Below are positions 1 to 8,292 of a DNA stretch of 43,192 nt, in pieces. The stretch's first letter is position 1; each line of letters begins with the position of its first letter. Source of the DNA: Bacteroidales bacterium. GTDB lineage: Bacteria > Bacteroidota > Bacteroidia > Bacteroidales > JAADGE01. The stretch spans positions 1 to 43,192 of the forward strand of contig JAIORQ010000078.1 of assembly GCA_021108035.1 (NCBI GenBank). The letters are read 5' to 3'. The notes under the pieces were generated by a model. That model ran no database searches and was not told where the DNA came from. It saw nothing but the letters and a program-made list of their open reading frames with translations. The position numbers were made by a program, and so were the translations under genes.

Positions 1-200
1 AAAACAAACGTTCTGTATCTTGTTGATAATCAGCAAAGCATAGCTTAAGTTGACGTGTATGCCTAACGGGACTGAAATTATTTTTCCCAGCACCTCAAAA
101 AGAAATTTAGCCATTTTCTAAGGTCATGGATTGTCAAACATATGTTGGGCTCTGATAAAGAATTTGCATCTTTTGTCAAAAAAGCTAATAGGATTACGGT
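1..200. other. left edge, no gene recognised
   Basis: No supported gene lies here. On the minus strand an ATG at 114 opens a frame of 38 codons (beginning MAKFLFEVLGK) that runs off the left edge without a stop. It could be the 5' end of a gene cut by the window, but its composition does not suggest a family. The plus strand is stopped in all frames near the edge. Confidence 0.3.
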
Positions 201-1343
201 TTAGTTGTTTTCTGAATTCTTTACCGGATTTGAATAGATTTTTAGAAATAAATTATCGCCTTTTTCAGAATTTTCTCTTATACTTTTCAGTTGTTTATTT
301 TTATAATCCAAGAATTTTTCTTTTTCTTGTTTTGTATAGAACGATTTATATATATCTGTTTTATTCAATAAATCATATGCAATATAGTTATTTGGCCATA
401 ATTTATAATTGGAATATATTGATTGGTCTATAAACTCTGCTATTTTAACTATTTGTTGATTTCTTGCAGTTATGGTATCAAGTTTTCTTAATTTTGAATT
501 GATGGTTTTTCCAATTTGCAAATGGATTTTTCCTTTTTGTTTACTTATTCCGTCAATTATACTGTTAATATCTTCGTCTTTTGTCTTTTCATATTTTCCG
601 TTAAAGGTGTTAAGAAGTTCTTTTACTTTAAAATGATCGTTTGGTTCAAATTCATATGAAATTGCGAGTGGTATAATATTTATTTCTTCAATGTTTTCTG
701 CAAGTGATCCGGAACCGGATGAGTTTAACATTTTAATAATACTGCTTTGCGTTTTGTCGTTTCCGTCTTTTGTTCTGCCACCTCTTTGTGCAATCCAAAC
801 AGAGTGTTTTTTATTAAAGATTGTATATCGAATATATTCAGATAGTTGAATTGTTTTTTTTAATAGTTCTCTGGGGCTTCCTTTTCTGTAAACTTTAAAC
901 ATTTTATTGATTTTACCAACTTCATAGACTAACTTATCTTTCATAAGATTATTACCGAAAGAGATTTCAGTTGTAGGGAAATTTTCATTAGTCAAAATAC
1001 ATTGAAAAATTGAGGCATCCAAAAATATATCCCTGTGGTTTGAAATAAAGACATAATTTTTTTCTCTGTCAATATTTTCAATACCGGAATAAGTAAGCCC
1101 TTTTGAAGTATTTTCAATTATTGTATTAATAACATAATACATAATTTTAATCTGAAAATCTTCAATTGAACGGATAGAATTCATTAAATTAAGATAATCA
1201 GGTTTTGAGAAATCAGGGAAGAAATATTTAATTACACTGTAAAATCTTTCATCCTCAGTAATACGCAAAACAGCCGCTTTTGCTTCTGTTTCATTGTATG
1301 GCCTGAATTCATCATAAAAATCAGTTATTTTTATTTTCTGCAT
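201..1343 (-). CDS. 1-acyl-sn-glycerol-3-phosphate acyltransferase family protein
   Basis: This 380-residue protein is probably a membrane-associated PlsC/PlsB-like acyltransferase that moves an acyl chain onto a glycerophospholipid precursor. The catalytic block is visible near residue 102 as SNHRDIFLDAS, the His-Arg-Asp variant common in Bacteroidota members of this family, and a substrate-binding-like block AQRGGRTKDGNDKTQ follows near residue 185. There is no signal peptide or clear transmembrane helix. The ATG start gives the expected N-terminus. On the minus strand TAACTTTG at 1382-1375 resembles a Bacteroidota -7 box upstream. It is divergent from the peptide transporter gene. The exact acyl acceptor cannot be read from the sequence. 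Confidence 0.8.
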   Translation of the reverse strand: MQKIKITDFYDEFRPYNETEAKAAVLRITEDERFYSVIKYFFPDFSKPDYLNLMNSIRSIEDFQIKIMYYVINTIIENTSKGLTYSGIENIDREKNYVFISNHRDIFLDASIFQCILTNENFPTTEISFGNNLMKDKLVYEVGKINKMFKVYRKGSPRELLKKTIQLSEYIRYTIFNKKHSVWIAQRGGRTKDGNDKTQSSIIKMLNSSGSGSLAENIEEINIIPLAISYEFEPNDHFKVKELLNTFNGKYEKTKDEDINSIIDGISKQKGKIHLQIGKTINSKLRKLDTITARNQQIVKIAEFIDQSIYSNYKLWPNNYIAYDLLNKTDIYKSFYTKQEKEKFLDYKNKQLKSIRENSEKGDNLFLKIYSNPVKNSENN

Positions 1344-1471
1344 TTGCTTGAAAATATTATGTGTTTTGGGTGTACAAAGTTATAATTATCCTTTAACTTT
1401 TTTATCATTTTCTTTTATTCTGATAATAAAAATATATTTTCGCATGTTTAGAAACAGTAAATATTGAATAT

Positions 1472-2884
1472 ATGGGAAGATTTGGAAAAGTTATTAAGAA
1501 ATTTCCGAAGATATTTTGGGTTTCAAATTTAATGGAATTATTTGAACGATTTGCATGGTATGGTTTTTACAATGCATTAGCATTATTTCTTATAAACTCT
1601 AAAGATACAGGAGCCCTTGGTTTTACGCCGGCTGAGCAAGGCCTTATTATGGGAACAGGCTCCATGTTACTTTATTTTCTTCCGACTATAACAGGTGCAA
1701 TTGCCGATAAAATCGGATATAAAAAAGTTTTAATTATTTCATTTGGTATGTACATCACCGGCTTTTTGATGATGTCCTATTTTGAATCATTTGCAGCTAT
1801 ATTTGCTGCTTTTTTATATGTAGCTGTTGCCGGAGCATTATTCAAACCGATTATTTCGGGTACAATTGCAAAAGTGACGGATGACGAAACGTCTTCAATT
1901 GGTTTCGGAATTTTCTATATGATGATAAACATTGGCGGTTGGTTAGGTCCTTTAATTGCCGGGATACTTTTTAAAGTAAATTGGAACTATGTTTTTGCGC
2001 TTTCAATGGGCGTTATGGCGATAAATTATGTAATTGTACTTTTCTTTTATAAAGAACCTGTTATTAAAGAAGAAAAAACATCATTAGGACAGAGTATTGC
2101 ACAGGCTTTTAAAAATATTGGAATTGCATTATCTGACTATAAGTATTTGATTTTTTTAATTTTAATGGTCGGTTATTGGACGGCTTTTAATCAATTGTTT
2201 TATACGTTTCCTGTTTTCTTAGAGCAATGGGCAGATTTGTCTAATTTTTTTGGTCATGAAATAACTTCCATTACGATGACTAGTTTTGATGCTTTTTTTA
2301 TTATTCTTTTTCAGTTGATCATATCCACATTTGTGATGCGATTTAAACCGATTAATTCCATTATATCAGGTTTAATTGTTTTAAGTATCGGTGTCGGTTT
2401 AATGTTTTCAACTCAAAACGGATGGTTCTTATTGTTTGCAATATTGGTTTTCAGTATTGGTGAGATGGCAAGTTCGCCTAAATACACTGAATATGTTGGT
2501 AAAATTGCTCCAAAAGATAAAGTTGCTCTTTATATGGGGACTTCATTTTTACCAATTGCTGCAGCTCATCAATTGACAGGTATTTTATCCGGAAGTGTAT
2601 ATGGTAAATTGGCAGATAAAGTTTATTTATTAAAGCAAGAAGTTGCTGTAAGAGGATTAGATATTCCGGAAATTGAAGGTAAGTTTACTCAAAACAAATA
2701 TTTTGAAAGGGCAGGTGAGTTGATGGGCATGGATCAACAGCAATTAACGGATTATTTATGGCAAACATACGAACCTTCACAAGTTATGTATATTTTTGCA
2801 GGCATAGGAATAGGAACAGCTGTATTATTGTTGCTTTATGATAAATTGATTTTGAAAAGTAAAAATAATAACAATAAAAATTAA
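1472..2884 (+). CDS. POT/PTR2-family peptide:proton symporter
   Basis: This 470-residue inner-membrane major facilitator imports di- and tripeptides with protons. The N-terminal helix carries the POT signature ELFERFAWYG (ExxERFxYYG type, near residue 22), and hydrophobic segments spread over the whole length fit about 12 to 14 helices. A soluble insertion near residues 385-425 lies before the last helix. The length matches the family. It stands alone on the plus strand, divergent from the acyltransferase and convergent with arcC. Substrate range is inferred from the family only. Confidence 0.88.
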   Translation: MGRFGKVIKKFPKIFWVSNLMELFERFAWYGFYNALALFLINSKDTGALGFTPAEQGLIMGTGSMLLYFLPTITGAIADKIGYKKVLIISFGMYITGFLMMSYFESFAAIFAAFLYVAVAGALFKPIISGTIAKVTDDETSSIGFGIFYMMINIGGWLGPLIAGILFKVNWNYVFALSMGVMAINYVIVLFFYKEPVIKEEKTSLGQSIAQAFKNIGIALSDYKYLIFLILMVGYWTAFNQLFYTFPVFLEQWADLSNFFGHEITSITMTSFDAFFIILFQLIISTFVMRFKPINSIISGLIVLSIGVGLMFSTQNGWFLLFAILVFSIGEMASSPKYTEYVGKIAPKDKVALYMGTSFLPIAAAHQLTGILSGSVYGKLADKVYLLKQEVAVRGLDIPEIEGKFTQNKYFERAGELMGMDQQQLTDYLWQTYEPSQVMYIFAGIGIGTAVLLLLYDKLILKSKNNNNKN

Positions 2885-2929
2885 ACCTAAATTGAGCGGT
2901 TATTAAAAATGGTATTTTATTTTTAAGTC

Positions 2930-2989
2930 CACAGTAAGCAGTCTTCAGAAGAATTTATTTTGTTAACTGCCTACTGTGAATTGAAGACT
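2930..2989. terminator. interlocking inverted repeats between convergent genes
   Basis: Two inverted repeats cross each other between the convergent POT and arcC genes. The first pairs 2930-2942 with 2966-2978 (13 bases, one mismatch). The second pairs 2940-2947 (AGTCTTCA) with 2982-2989 (TGAAGACT). They cannot form side by side as simple hairpins; they are either alternative structures or a pseudoknot. The right end touches the end of arcC. A bidirectional termination role is inferred from position; there is no strong T-tract. Confidence 0.4.
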
Positions 2990-2993
2990 GAAT

Positions 2994-3953
2994 TTAGTCT
3001 TCATATTCCAATGTTATTTTAGTTCCGTATGATTTATCAGTCAATTTTGTTGCTTCTGTAATCACACTTTTTTTACCTCCGTTTTCAATAAAATTCAGAC
3101 AAGCTCTGATTTTAGGAGACATATTTCCTTCACCAAATTTACCTTGCTTCATATATTTTTCAGCATCAGCCTTATTTAAGAAATCTAACTTTCGTTCGTT
3201 GTGTTGTCTGTAATCAATATAAACATAAGGAACATCTGTTAAAATATAATACTCATCTGCATTAATTTTTGATGCCATTACGGCAGTTGCTTTATCTTTA
3301 TCAATAACTGCTTCTAATGCTCTGATCTGTTTGTTTTCGTCATAATAAACAGGTATTCCGCCACCACCGGAAGCAATTACAACAGCTCCGTTGTCAGTTA
3401 TGCTTTCTATGGTTTTTATATTGAAAATATCAATAGGTTCGGGAGATGCTACAACTCTTCTCCATCCGTCATCAACTTTAGGACTTTCTTTAAATTTCCA
3501 TCCTTTTTCTTTGGTAAGTTTGTCTGCTTGCACTTTCGGATAGATCTTACCTACGCGTTTTGTTGGATTTTGAAATGCCGAATCGTCTTTGCTGACAAGA
3601 ACTTGTGTTACCAAAGTAACAACATCTTTTTCGATACCCTCTTCAATTAAAATATTTCTCAATGTTCGTTCCAACATATAACCGATCCCACCTTGTGAGT
3701 CAGCCACACAGATGTCAAGCGGCATTTGAGGTATGTCATACATTTCAGCTCCGGCATCATTTCTCATTAATATATTTCCTACTTGCGGGCCGTTTCCGTG
3801 GCTGAGGATAACATCATGTCCTTCTTTAATAAAAGGAATAATATTTTTTAGTGTATCATAGGTGTTTTTTTCTTGCTCTTCAATTGTACCTATTTGGTCG
3901 CCTCTTAGGAGAGCGTTACCACCGAGAGCTATAACAATTTTTTTCTTTTGCAT
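2994..3953 (-). CDS. arcC: carbamate kinase
   Basis: This 319-residue cytoplasmic enzyme transfers phosphate between carbamoyl phosphate and ADP, making ATP in arginine or agmatine fermentation. It begins with the family's VIALGGNALLRGDQ loop and continues with ILSHGNGPQVGN, VVASPEPIDI, ASGGGGIPV and AVIDKDKATA, all hallmarks of carbamate kinase. Length is normal for the family (about 310). No arginine deiminase or ornithine carbamoyltransferase gene lies nearby, so it is an orphan in this window. It is convergent with the POT transporter and separated from the rhomboid gene by a short AT-rich repeat. Confidence 0.95.
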   Translation of the reverse strand: MQKKKIVIALGGNALLRGDQIGTIEEQEKNTYDTLKNIIPFIKEGHDVILSHGNGPQVGNILMRNDAGAEMYDIPQMPLDICVADSQGGIGYMLERTLRNILIEEGIEKDVVTLVTQVLVSKDDSAFQNPTKRVGKIYPKVQADKLTKEKGWKFKESPKVDDGWRRVVASPEPIDIFNIKTIESITDNGAVVIASGGGGIPVYYDENKQIRALEAVIDKDKATAVMASKINADEYYILTDVPYVYIDYRQHNERKLDFLNKADAEKYMKQGKFGEGNMSPKIRACLNFIENGGKKSVITEATKLTDKSYGTKITLEYED

Positions 3954-3958
3954 ATTAA

Positions 3959-3986
3959 TTAGATATTAGTATTTAGATATTAGTAT
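3959..3986. repeat. two tandem 14-bp AT-rich units
   Basis: The unit TTAGATATTAGTAT occurs twice back to back just upstream of the arcC start. It resembles the longer TTAGT-rich tract at 14989-15110. Confidence 0.7.
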
Positions 3987-4009
3987 TCAGACAGTTTAAA
4001 TCATTGTAT

Positions 4010-4636
4010 TTAATGTGTTATCTGAAATATAAAATTTTGAATTAATACAGGGTTAAGAATTAAAGGAAAAATTAATCCGAAAGCTGATCCTACAAAATGT
4101 GCATCATGTGCTATATTATCTTTACCTCTCCTGCTCATAAAATATGAATATGCTAAATATAACAAGCCAAAAATATAAGCAGGAATTCTTACAGGAATAA
4201 ATATAATGCCTAAATCTCCCGTAGGGTTTAACAGAATAAAAGTGAAAACGATTGCTGAAACTGCACCTGATGCTCCAACCGAATTGTAATAATGATTATT
4301 TTTATGTTTAAATAAAGAAGGAATTGATGCTATAGGAACAGCCAGAACATACATTAATATATATAAAAAATTTCCATAGTTGTGTGTATCCGGAAAAACT
4401 CTTGCATCAGAAAATGCTTCTTCAATATATATTCCAAAAATCCATAAAACATACATGTTTATGATTAAATGCATCCAACCGTTGTGAATTAATGCATGTG
4501 AAAACAAACGTGCATAATTCTTTTTGTGCCATACCAAATATGAATTAAATTTCAGACGATTAAATAACTCATGCTTATTAAATGCTAAAATTGATATAAC
4601 AGTTGTAATTATGATTAAAAATAATGTTAAATACAT
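4010..4636 (-). CDS. rhomboid-family intramembrane serine protease
   Basis: This 208-residue protein has about six hydrophobic segments and is a rhomboid protease acting inside the cytoplasmic membrane. The catalytic serine is in NSVGASGAVSA (near residue 123) and the catalytic histidine in HDAHFVGSAFG (near residue 180). The second segment has the conserved HNGWMHLIINMYVLW block. It is a compact rhomboid without extra domains. It is followed by arcC and preceded by holA on the same strand, with gaps that do not require co-transcription. The substrate is unknown. Confidence 0.9.
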   Translation of the reverse strand: MYLTLFLIIITTVISILAFNKHELFNRLKFNSYLVWHKKNYARLFSHALIHNGWMHLIINMYVLWIFGIYIEEAFSDARVFPDTHNYGNFLYILMYVLAVPIASIPSLFKHKNNHYYNSVGASGAVSAIVFTFILLNPTGDLGIIFIPVRIPAYIFGLLYLAYSYFMSRRGKDNIAHDAHFVGSAFGLIFPLILNPVLIQNFIFQITH

Positions 4637-4711
4637 CTTCTTGAATTATTTTTTGAAACGGATTGCAAAAGTATAAACTTTATCCTAAATTAAACATTAG
4701 ATTTTTATTTA

Positions 4712-5710
4712 TCAATGTAAAATTTTGAAGATTAGTTCTCTTAAAAGGTCTTTATGAGATGTGCTGATATTATTGTAACCTTTGGCTTTCATATCATATT
4801 TTCTTAATAATGATATAACAGATACAACTTTTTTTGTGTTATATCTTTTTGCTGCTGTTACATAATCTTGAACAAAATAAGGATTTACTCTTAAAACCGA
4901 AGCAACATTATTTTTGGATTTATCTTTAAGGAAATGATATGATAATATTTTTGAGAAATATGAGAATAAAGAAATTATTATCAATATAAAAGGATTTTCT
5001 TTCGGATTTCTTGCAAAATGATCAATAATGCGATTAGCTTTTAATATATTTTGGTCGCGAATGGCATTCTGAAGCTCAAATGTATTGTAATCTTTACTAA
5101 TTCCAATGTTTTTCTCAATATGTTCAGGTGTTATCTGTGTATTTTCAGGTAATGAGATAATAAGTTTGTCAAGTTCATTTGATATTTTGCTTAAATCTGT
5201 TCCCAAAAAATCTGTCAGAAGTTTACTTGATACTTGGCTTATAGAATATTTTCTTTCTTTAAGGTAGTTATTGATCCAAGCCGGTATTTGATTTTCATAC
5301 AGTTTCTTTGATTCAAACAATACAGAGTTTTTGACTAAAACTTTATAGATTTTTTTTCGTTTATCAAGGGTTTTATATTTATAATTGAAAACAAGTATTG
5401 TTGATTTTAACGGTTGCTCGGCATAATAGATCAGATTATCTATACTTTTCAGATTTTGAGCTTCTTTCACAATAATTACTTGATGATTTGCCATCATCGG
5501 AAATCGTTTGGCTGCATTAATAACATCTTCAATTAACAAATCTTTACCATACAGAATTGTTTGGTTAAAAGCTTTCTCAGCTTCATCCAAAACATTAGCG
5601 GCAATGAAATCCGTGATTTTATCTATATAAAATGATTCCTCACCGTATAAGAAATATATTGGCTTATATATTTTATTTTCAAGGTTTTTAATAATATCTT
5701 CAAACTTCAT
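4712..5710 (-). CDS. holA: DNA polymerase III subunit delta
   Basis: This 332-residue protein is the delta subunit of the clamp loader, which opens the sliding clamp during replication. The N-terminus has the diagnostic IYFLYGEESFYIDKI block, followed by a delta-type AAA+ fold with a degenerate P-loop and a C-terminal helical collar (NIGISKDYNTFELQNAI, then NPFILIIISLFSYF). Length is normal. It lies on the minus strand downstream of the sigma-factor operon, with an intrinsic terminator between them, so it probably has its own promoter. Confidence 0.93.
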   Translation of the reverse strand: MKFEDIIKNLENKIYKPIYFLYGEESFYIDKITDFIAANVLDEAEKAFNQTILYGKDLLIEDVINAAKRFPMMANHQVIIVKEAQNLKSIDNLIYYAEQPLKSTILVFNYKYKTLDKRKKIYKVLVKNSVLFESKKLYENQIPAWINNYLKERKYSISQVSSKLLTDFLGTDLSKISNELDKLIISLPENTQITPEHIEKNIGISKDYNTFELQNAIRDQNILKANRIIDHFARNPKENPFILIIISLFSYFSKILSYHFLKDKSKNNVASVLRVNPYFVQDYVTAAKRYNTKKVVSVISLLRKYDMKAKGYNNISTSHKDLLRELIFKILH

Positions 5711-5754
5711 AGCAAAAAAATGATGCGTAAAGTTAGAATATAATTATATGATAG

Positions 5755-5778
5755 AAAAAAAAACCGACAAACTGCCGG
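5755..5778 (-). terminator. intrinsic terminator of the ECF sigma operon
   Basis: Read on the minus strand this is CCGGC-AGTTT-GTCGG followed by nine T. The stem has one G-U pair that would be an A-C mismatch on the plus strand, so it is directed to the minus strand. It lies just after the small secreted protein gene. Confidence 0.75.
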
Positions 5779-5796
5779 ATTTTAATAGGATTTTTT

Positions 5797-6255
5797 TTAA
5801 GGCCTCGGCCCGCGGTTTTTATCATGTGCATGTCGAAGTATCATTCTTTTGAACTCATTTTCAGCATGTTGCAATAGTATTATTTTCATGGGAGATATTA
5901 CTTCTTTAAATTTATTTAAATATACTTTTCCGACTTGAGCCAGTTGGATCTCAATATCAACAAATTTGTCAATTAATGCATTAAGATCATCGTTACTCAT
6001 ATTTAAACTGTTTTGTTGAAAATTATGCATCATTTTTCTCCTTTCATCGTGTAAGTTCTCTCTTTTTTTGTCGAATTCTTCATATAAAGGCATAAATTCT
6101 TTTTTCTCTTTATCGGTAAGTTGTAGTTCTTTTATAATAAAAGCATACTTTTTTTTTCTTATATCTTCTCTTTTTTGCTGATAATTGCCTCCTTGTGCAT
6201 AAGCCAGTCCGCTCAGAATCAGAATTGTTATGATTGTGCTTAATAATTGTTTCAT
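5797..6255 (-). CDS. small exported Spy/LTXXQ-like helical protein
   Basis: This 152-residue protein starts with a clear signal peptide (LLSTIITILILSGLAYA, cleavage near residue 20). A charged helical body follows, with ELQLTDKEKKEFMPLYEEFDKK near residue 43, reminiscent of the LTxxQ helices of Spy/CpxP-type periplasmic proteins. It is the last gene of a sigma factor, membrane protein, exported protein row (6874-7434, 6274-6840, this gene) and ends at an intrinsic terminator. A periplasmic or surface-stress chaperone or sensor role is inferred from these likenesses and from the sigma-factor context. Confidence 0.6.
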   Translation of the reverse strand: MKQLLSTIITILILSGLAYAQGGNYQQKREDIRKKKYAFIIKELQLTDKEKKEFMPLYEEFDKKRENLHDERRKMMHNFQQNSLNMSNDDLNALIDKFVDIEIQLAQVGKVYLNKFKEVISPMKIILLQHAENEFKRMILRHAHDKNRGPRP

Positions 6256-6273
6256 TTTTTAAAATTTAGAATT

Positions 6274-6840
6274 TTATATTTCAGCCAAAATATCTTCATA
6301 GTCAGAGTAATCATCAGAATAATCAATGAAATATTCATAGGCTGCTTCTTGTTCTGTACTGTTTGTTATTTCATCAGTTTCTTCATATGTATATGCAATA
6401 AGTGAATTTGCATCTGTATCTTCAATATAATCGGCAATTTCAATTTCCATTTCAGCACTGTCAACATTGCTGAAGTTAAATATTTCTGCGTATTGAATAT
6501 CTTGATCATAAAAATCACTGTCATTAAATTCAGTTATTGTTTTTTTGCCGTCTAAAACAGATAGTGTTATTTGCCATATTACCAACACTAAAATTATACC
6601 TGCCGCAATTGACAAATATGGTTTAAGCATTTGTATAACACCTGTTAATTTATTATTAATTTTCTTTACACTGAAATTTCTGAAATAATTTTCCGGAACA
6701 ATAAACGGATTTTCATTTCCGTATTCTTCTTTTAATTTTTCTTCGGAGATACGAGTTTGAATTTGATCTGTCAAAGATTCAAAATAATTTTCCGGAACTC
6801 CGAAAGAATTGTTTTTATTTATACCTGTTAATTTTGCCAT
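6274..6840 (-). CDS. single-pass membrane protein with two VPENYF motifs, putative anti-sigma partner
   Basis: This 188-residue protein has two copies of a VPENYF motif (residues about 15-20 and 48-53) in its N-terminal half, one transmembrane helix (about residues 76-93) and a very acidic C-terminal half rich in Asp, Glu and Tyr. VPENYF repeats are common in Bacteroidota proteins encoded directly after ECF sigma factors. The cytoplasmic N-terminus may bind the sigma factor and the outer part sense envelope conditions; this is inference. It lies 33 bases after the sigma gene and 18 bases before the exported-protein gene, consistent with one operon. Confidence 0.6.
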   Translation of the reverse strand: MAKLTGINKNNSFGVPENYFESLTDQIQTRISEEKLKEEYGNENPFIVPENYFRNFSVKKINNKLTGVIQMLKPYLSIAAGIILVLVIWQITLSVLDGKKTITEFNDSDFYDQDIQYAEIFNFSNVDSAEMEIEIADYIEDTDANSLIAYTYEETDEITNSTEQEAAYEYFIDYSDDYSDYEDILAEI

Positions 6841-6873
6841 GTCTGTTATTTGACTCTCATTTTACTGATATGT

Positions 6874-7434
6874 TTAATGGGTTTTTACAAATTCTTCAAC
6901 TTTTTTTACGGCATGGTGATAAGATGCTTTCAGACCGCCGACTGTAACATCAAGAATTTCAGCCATGTCTTTATATTTTATTTCATCAAAATACTTCATA
7001 TTGAATACGATACGTTGTTTTTCAGGGAGATTAAGAACAGCTTTTTGCAGAATTAATTGTGCTTTATCGCCATTGAAATATTCATCAGATTGCAAAGTAT
7101 TGCTTAAATAGTCTTCGTAAATTTCGAAAGAATCTTCAGCTTTTTTCTTTTTTTTATTTATAAACGTAATTGATTCATTGGTAGCAATTCGAAATAACCA
7201 TGTATAGATTTTAGAATCTCCTTTGAAGTTTTCCAAATATCGCCATACTTTAACAAAAGTATTTTGCAGAACATCATCAGCGTCTTCGTGAATCAAAACT
7301 ATTTTTCTGATGTGCCAATATAAACGTTCTTTATACTCTTCAACTATTTGATTAAAAGCTGATGTTATATCTTTTTCTTTCAATAAATGAGATATTTGGC
7401 TTTCTGTATTTGTCGAATTCATATTATGATTCAT
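6874..7434 (-). CDS. ECF-type RNA polymerase sigma factor
   Basis: This 186-residue sigma-70 family protein contains region 2 near residues 28-95 (YWHIRKIVLIHEDADDVLQ, then IYTWLFRIATNESI) and region 4 near residues 130-180 (LPEKQRIVFNMKYFDEIKYK and a helix-turn-helix ending ASYHHAVKK). It directs RNA polymerase to an envelope-stress-type regulon. The first of two close ATG codons is used. It heads the operon with the VPENYF membrane protein and the small exported protein. Confidence 0.9.
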   Translation of the reverse strand: MNHNMNSTNTESQISHLLKEKDITSAFNQIVEEYKERLYWHIRKIVLIHEDADDVLQNTFVKVWRYLENFKGDSKIYTWLFRIATNESITFINKKKKKAEDSFEIYEDYLSNTLQSDEYFNGDKAQLILQKAVLNLPEKQRIVFNMKYFDEIKYKDMAEILDVTVGGLKASYHHAVKKVEEFVKTH

Positions 7435-7507
7435 GTATTATCTTTTGACTTGCAAAATTTATAAAGGTTTAAAAGATGTTCCGACAGATATAGAATTTAT
7501 TGAGATA

Positions 7508-8281
7508 TTACCATTTTATTTTTTCTTTATTCAGAAAAGCAGCAATACCTTTTTTACAATCATTTGTTGCTCTGCTTTCTGCATTAATCTTTGCCGCATA
7601 TTTTAATGCTGAATTATAATCTGTATCTTGAACTTTGTTAATCAATTGTTTAGTAAGTTTTAAAGATTCTTCGGAAGTGTTATTTATGAGTTCTTGAGCA
7701 AAGTTAAATACTGTTTTTTTAATCTCATCTTTATTAATTACCTTATTGAAAATATTCATCTCTTTTGCTTGTGATGCAGTGATTATTTTTCCGGTAAGAA
7801 GTAAATCTTTTGCTTTGGCTTCACCAATTTTCCTAATTAAAAAAACACTTACAATTGCCGGAACAAAACCAATGGATACTTCCGTATAGCCGTATTTTGC
7901 TTCCGGAACAGAGAAAATAAAATCGCAAACCGTTGCAAGGCCTGCACCGCCTGCAACAGCATGTCCTTCAACTTGTGCGATAAAAACTTTTTTTGAAATA
8001 TATATCATCCGGAATAATTCCATTAAATTCTCTGAATCTTTAAGATTTTCATCATAAGAATTTGTTTGCAAGCTTTGAAGATATTCAAGATCTGCTCCGG
8101 CACAAAAGGCTTTGCCTTCGGCTTTCAGAATAATAATTTTTGCATTATTATCATTTTCGGCAAGTTTAACTGCTTGTTTTAATTCATCAATTAATTGAGC
8201 ATTAAGTGCATTTCTCTTTTCGGGACGGTTTAGAGTAATGTATCCGATTCGGTCTTTAGTTGTAAGAGAAATATATTGCAT
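7508..8281 (-). CDS. enoyl-CoA hydratase/isomerase family protein
   Basis: This 257-residue cytoplasmic crotonase-fold enzyme acts on an acyl-CoA thioester. Two oxyanion-hole blocks are visible, AFCAGADLEYL near residue 58 and HAVAGGAGLATVCDF near residue 107, and a glutamate in YTEVSIGFVPA near residue 133 occupies the usual catalytic region. Full family length. No other beta-oxidation or polyhydroxyalkanoate gene is near, so hydratase, isomerase and related activities cannot be told apart. Confidence 0.85.
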   Translation of the reverse strand: MQYISLTTKDRIGYITLNRPEKRNALNAQLIDELKQAVKLAENDNNAKIIILKAEGKAFCAGADLEYLQSLQTNSYDENLKDSENLMELFRMIYISKKVFIAQVEGHAVAGGAGLATVCDFIFSVPEAKYGYTEVSIGFVPAIVSVFLIRKIGEAKAKDLLLTGKIITASQAKEMNIFNKVINKDEIKKTVFNFAQELINNTSEESLKLTKQLINKVQDTDYNSALKYAAKINAESRATNDCKKGIAAFLNKEKIKW

Positions 8282-8292
8282 TGGTTAAAAGA

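Noticed and set aside
131-433. 100-codon plus-strand frame over the end of the acyltransferase gene
   Set aside because: Low-complexity Phe/Tyr/Leu text antisense to a well-supported gene.
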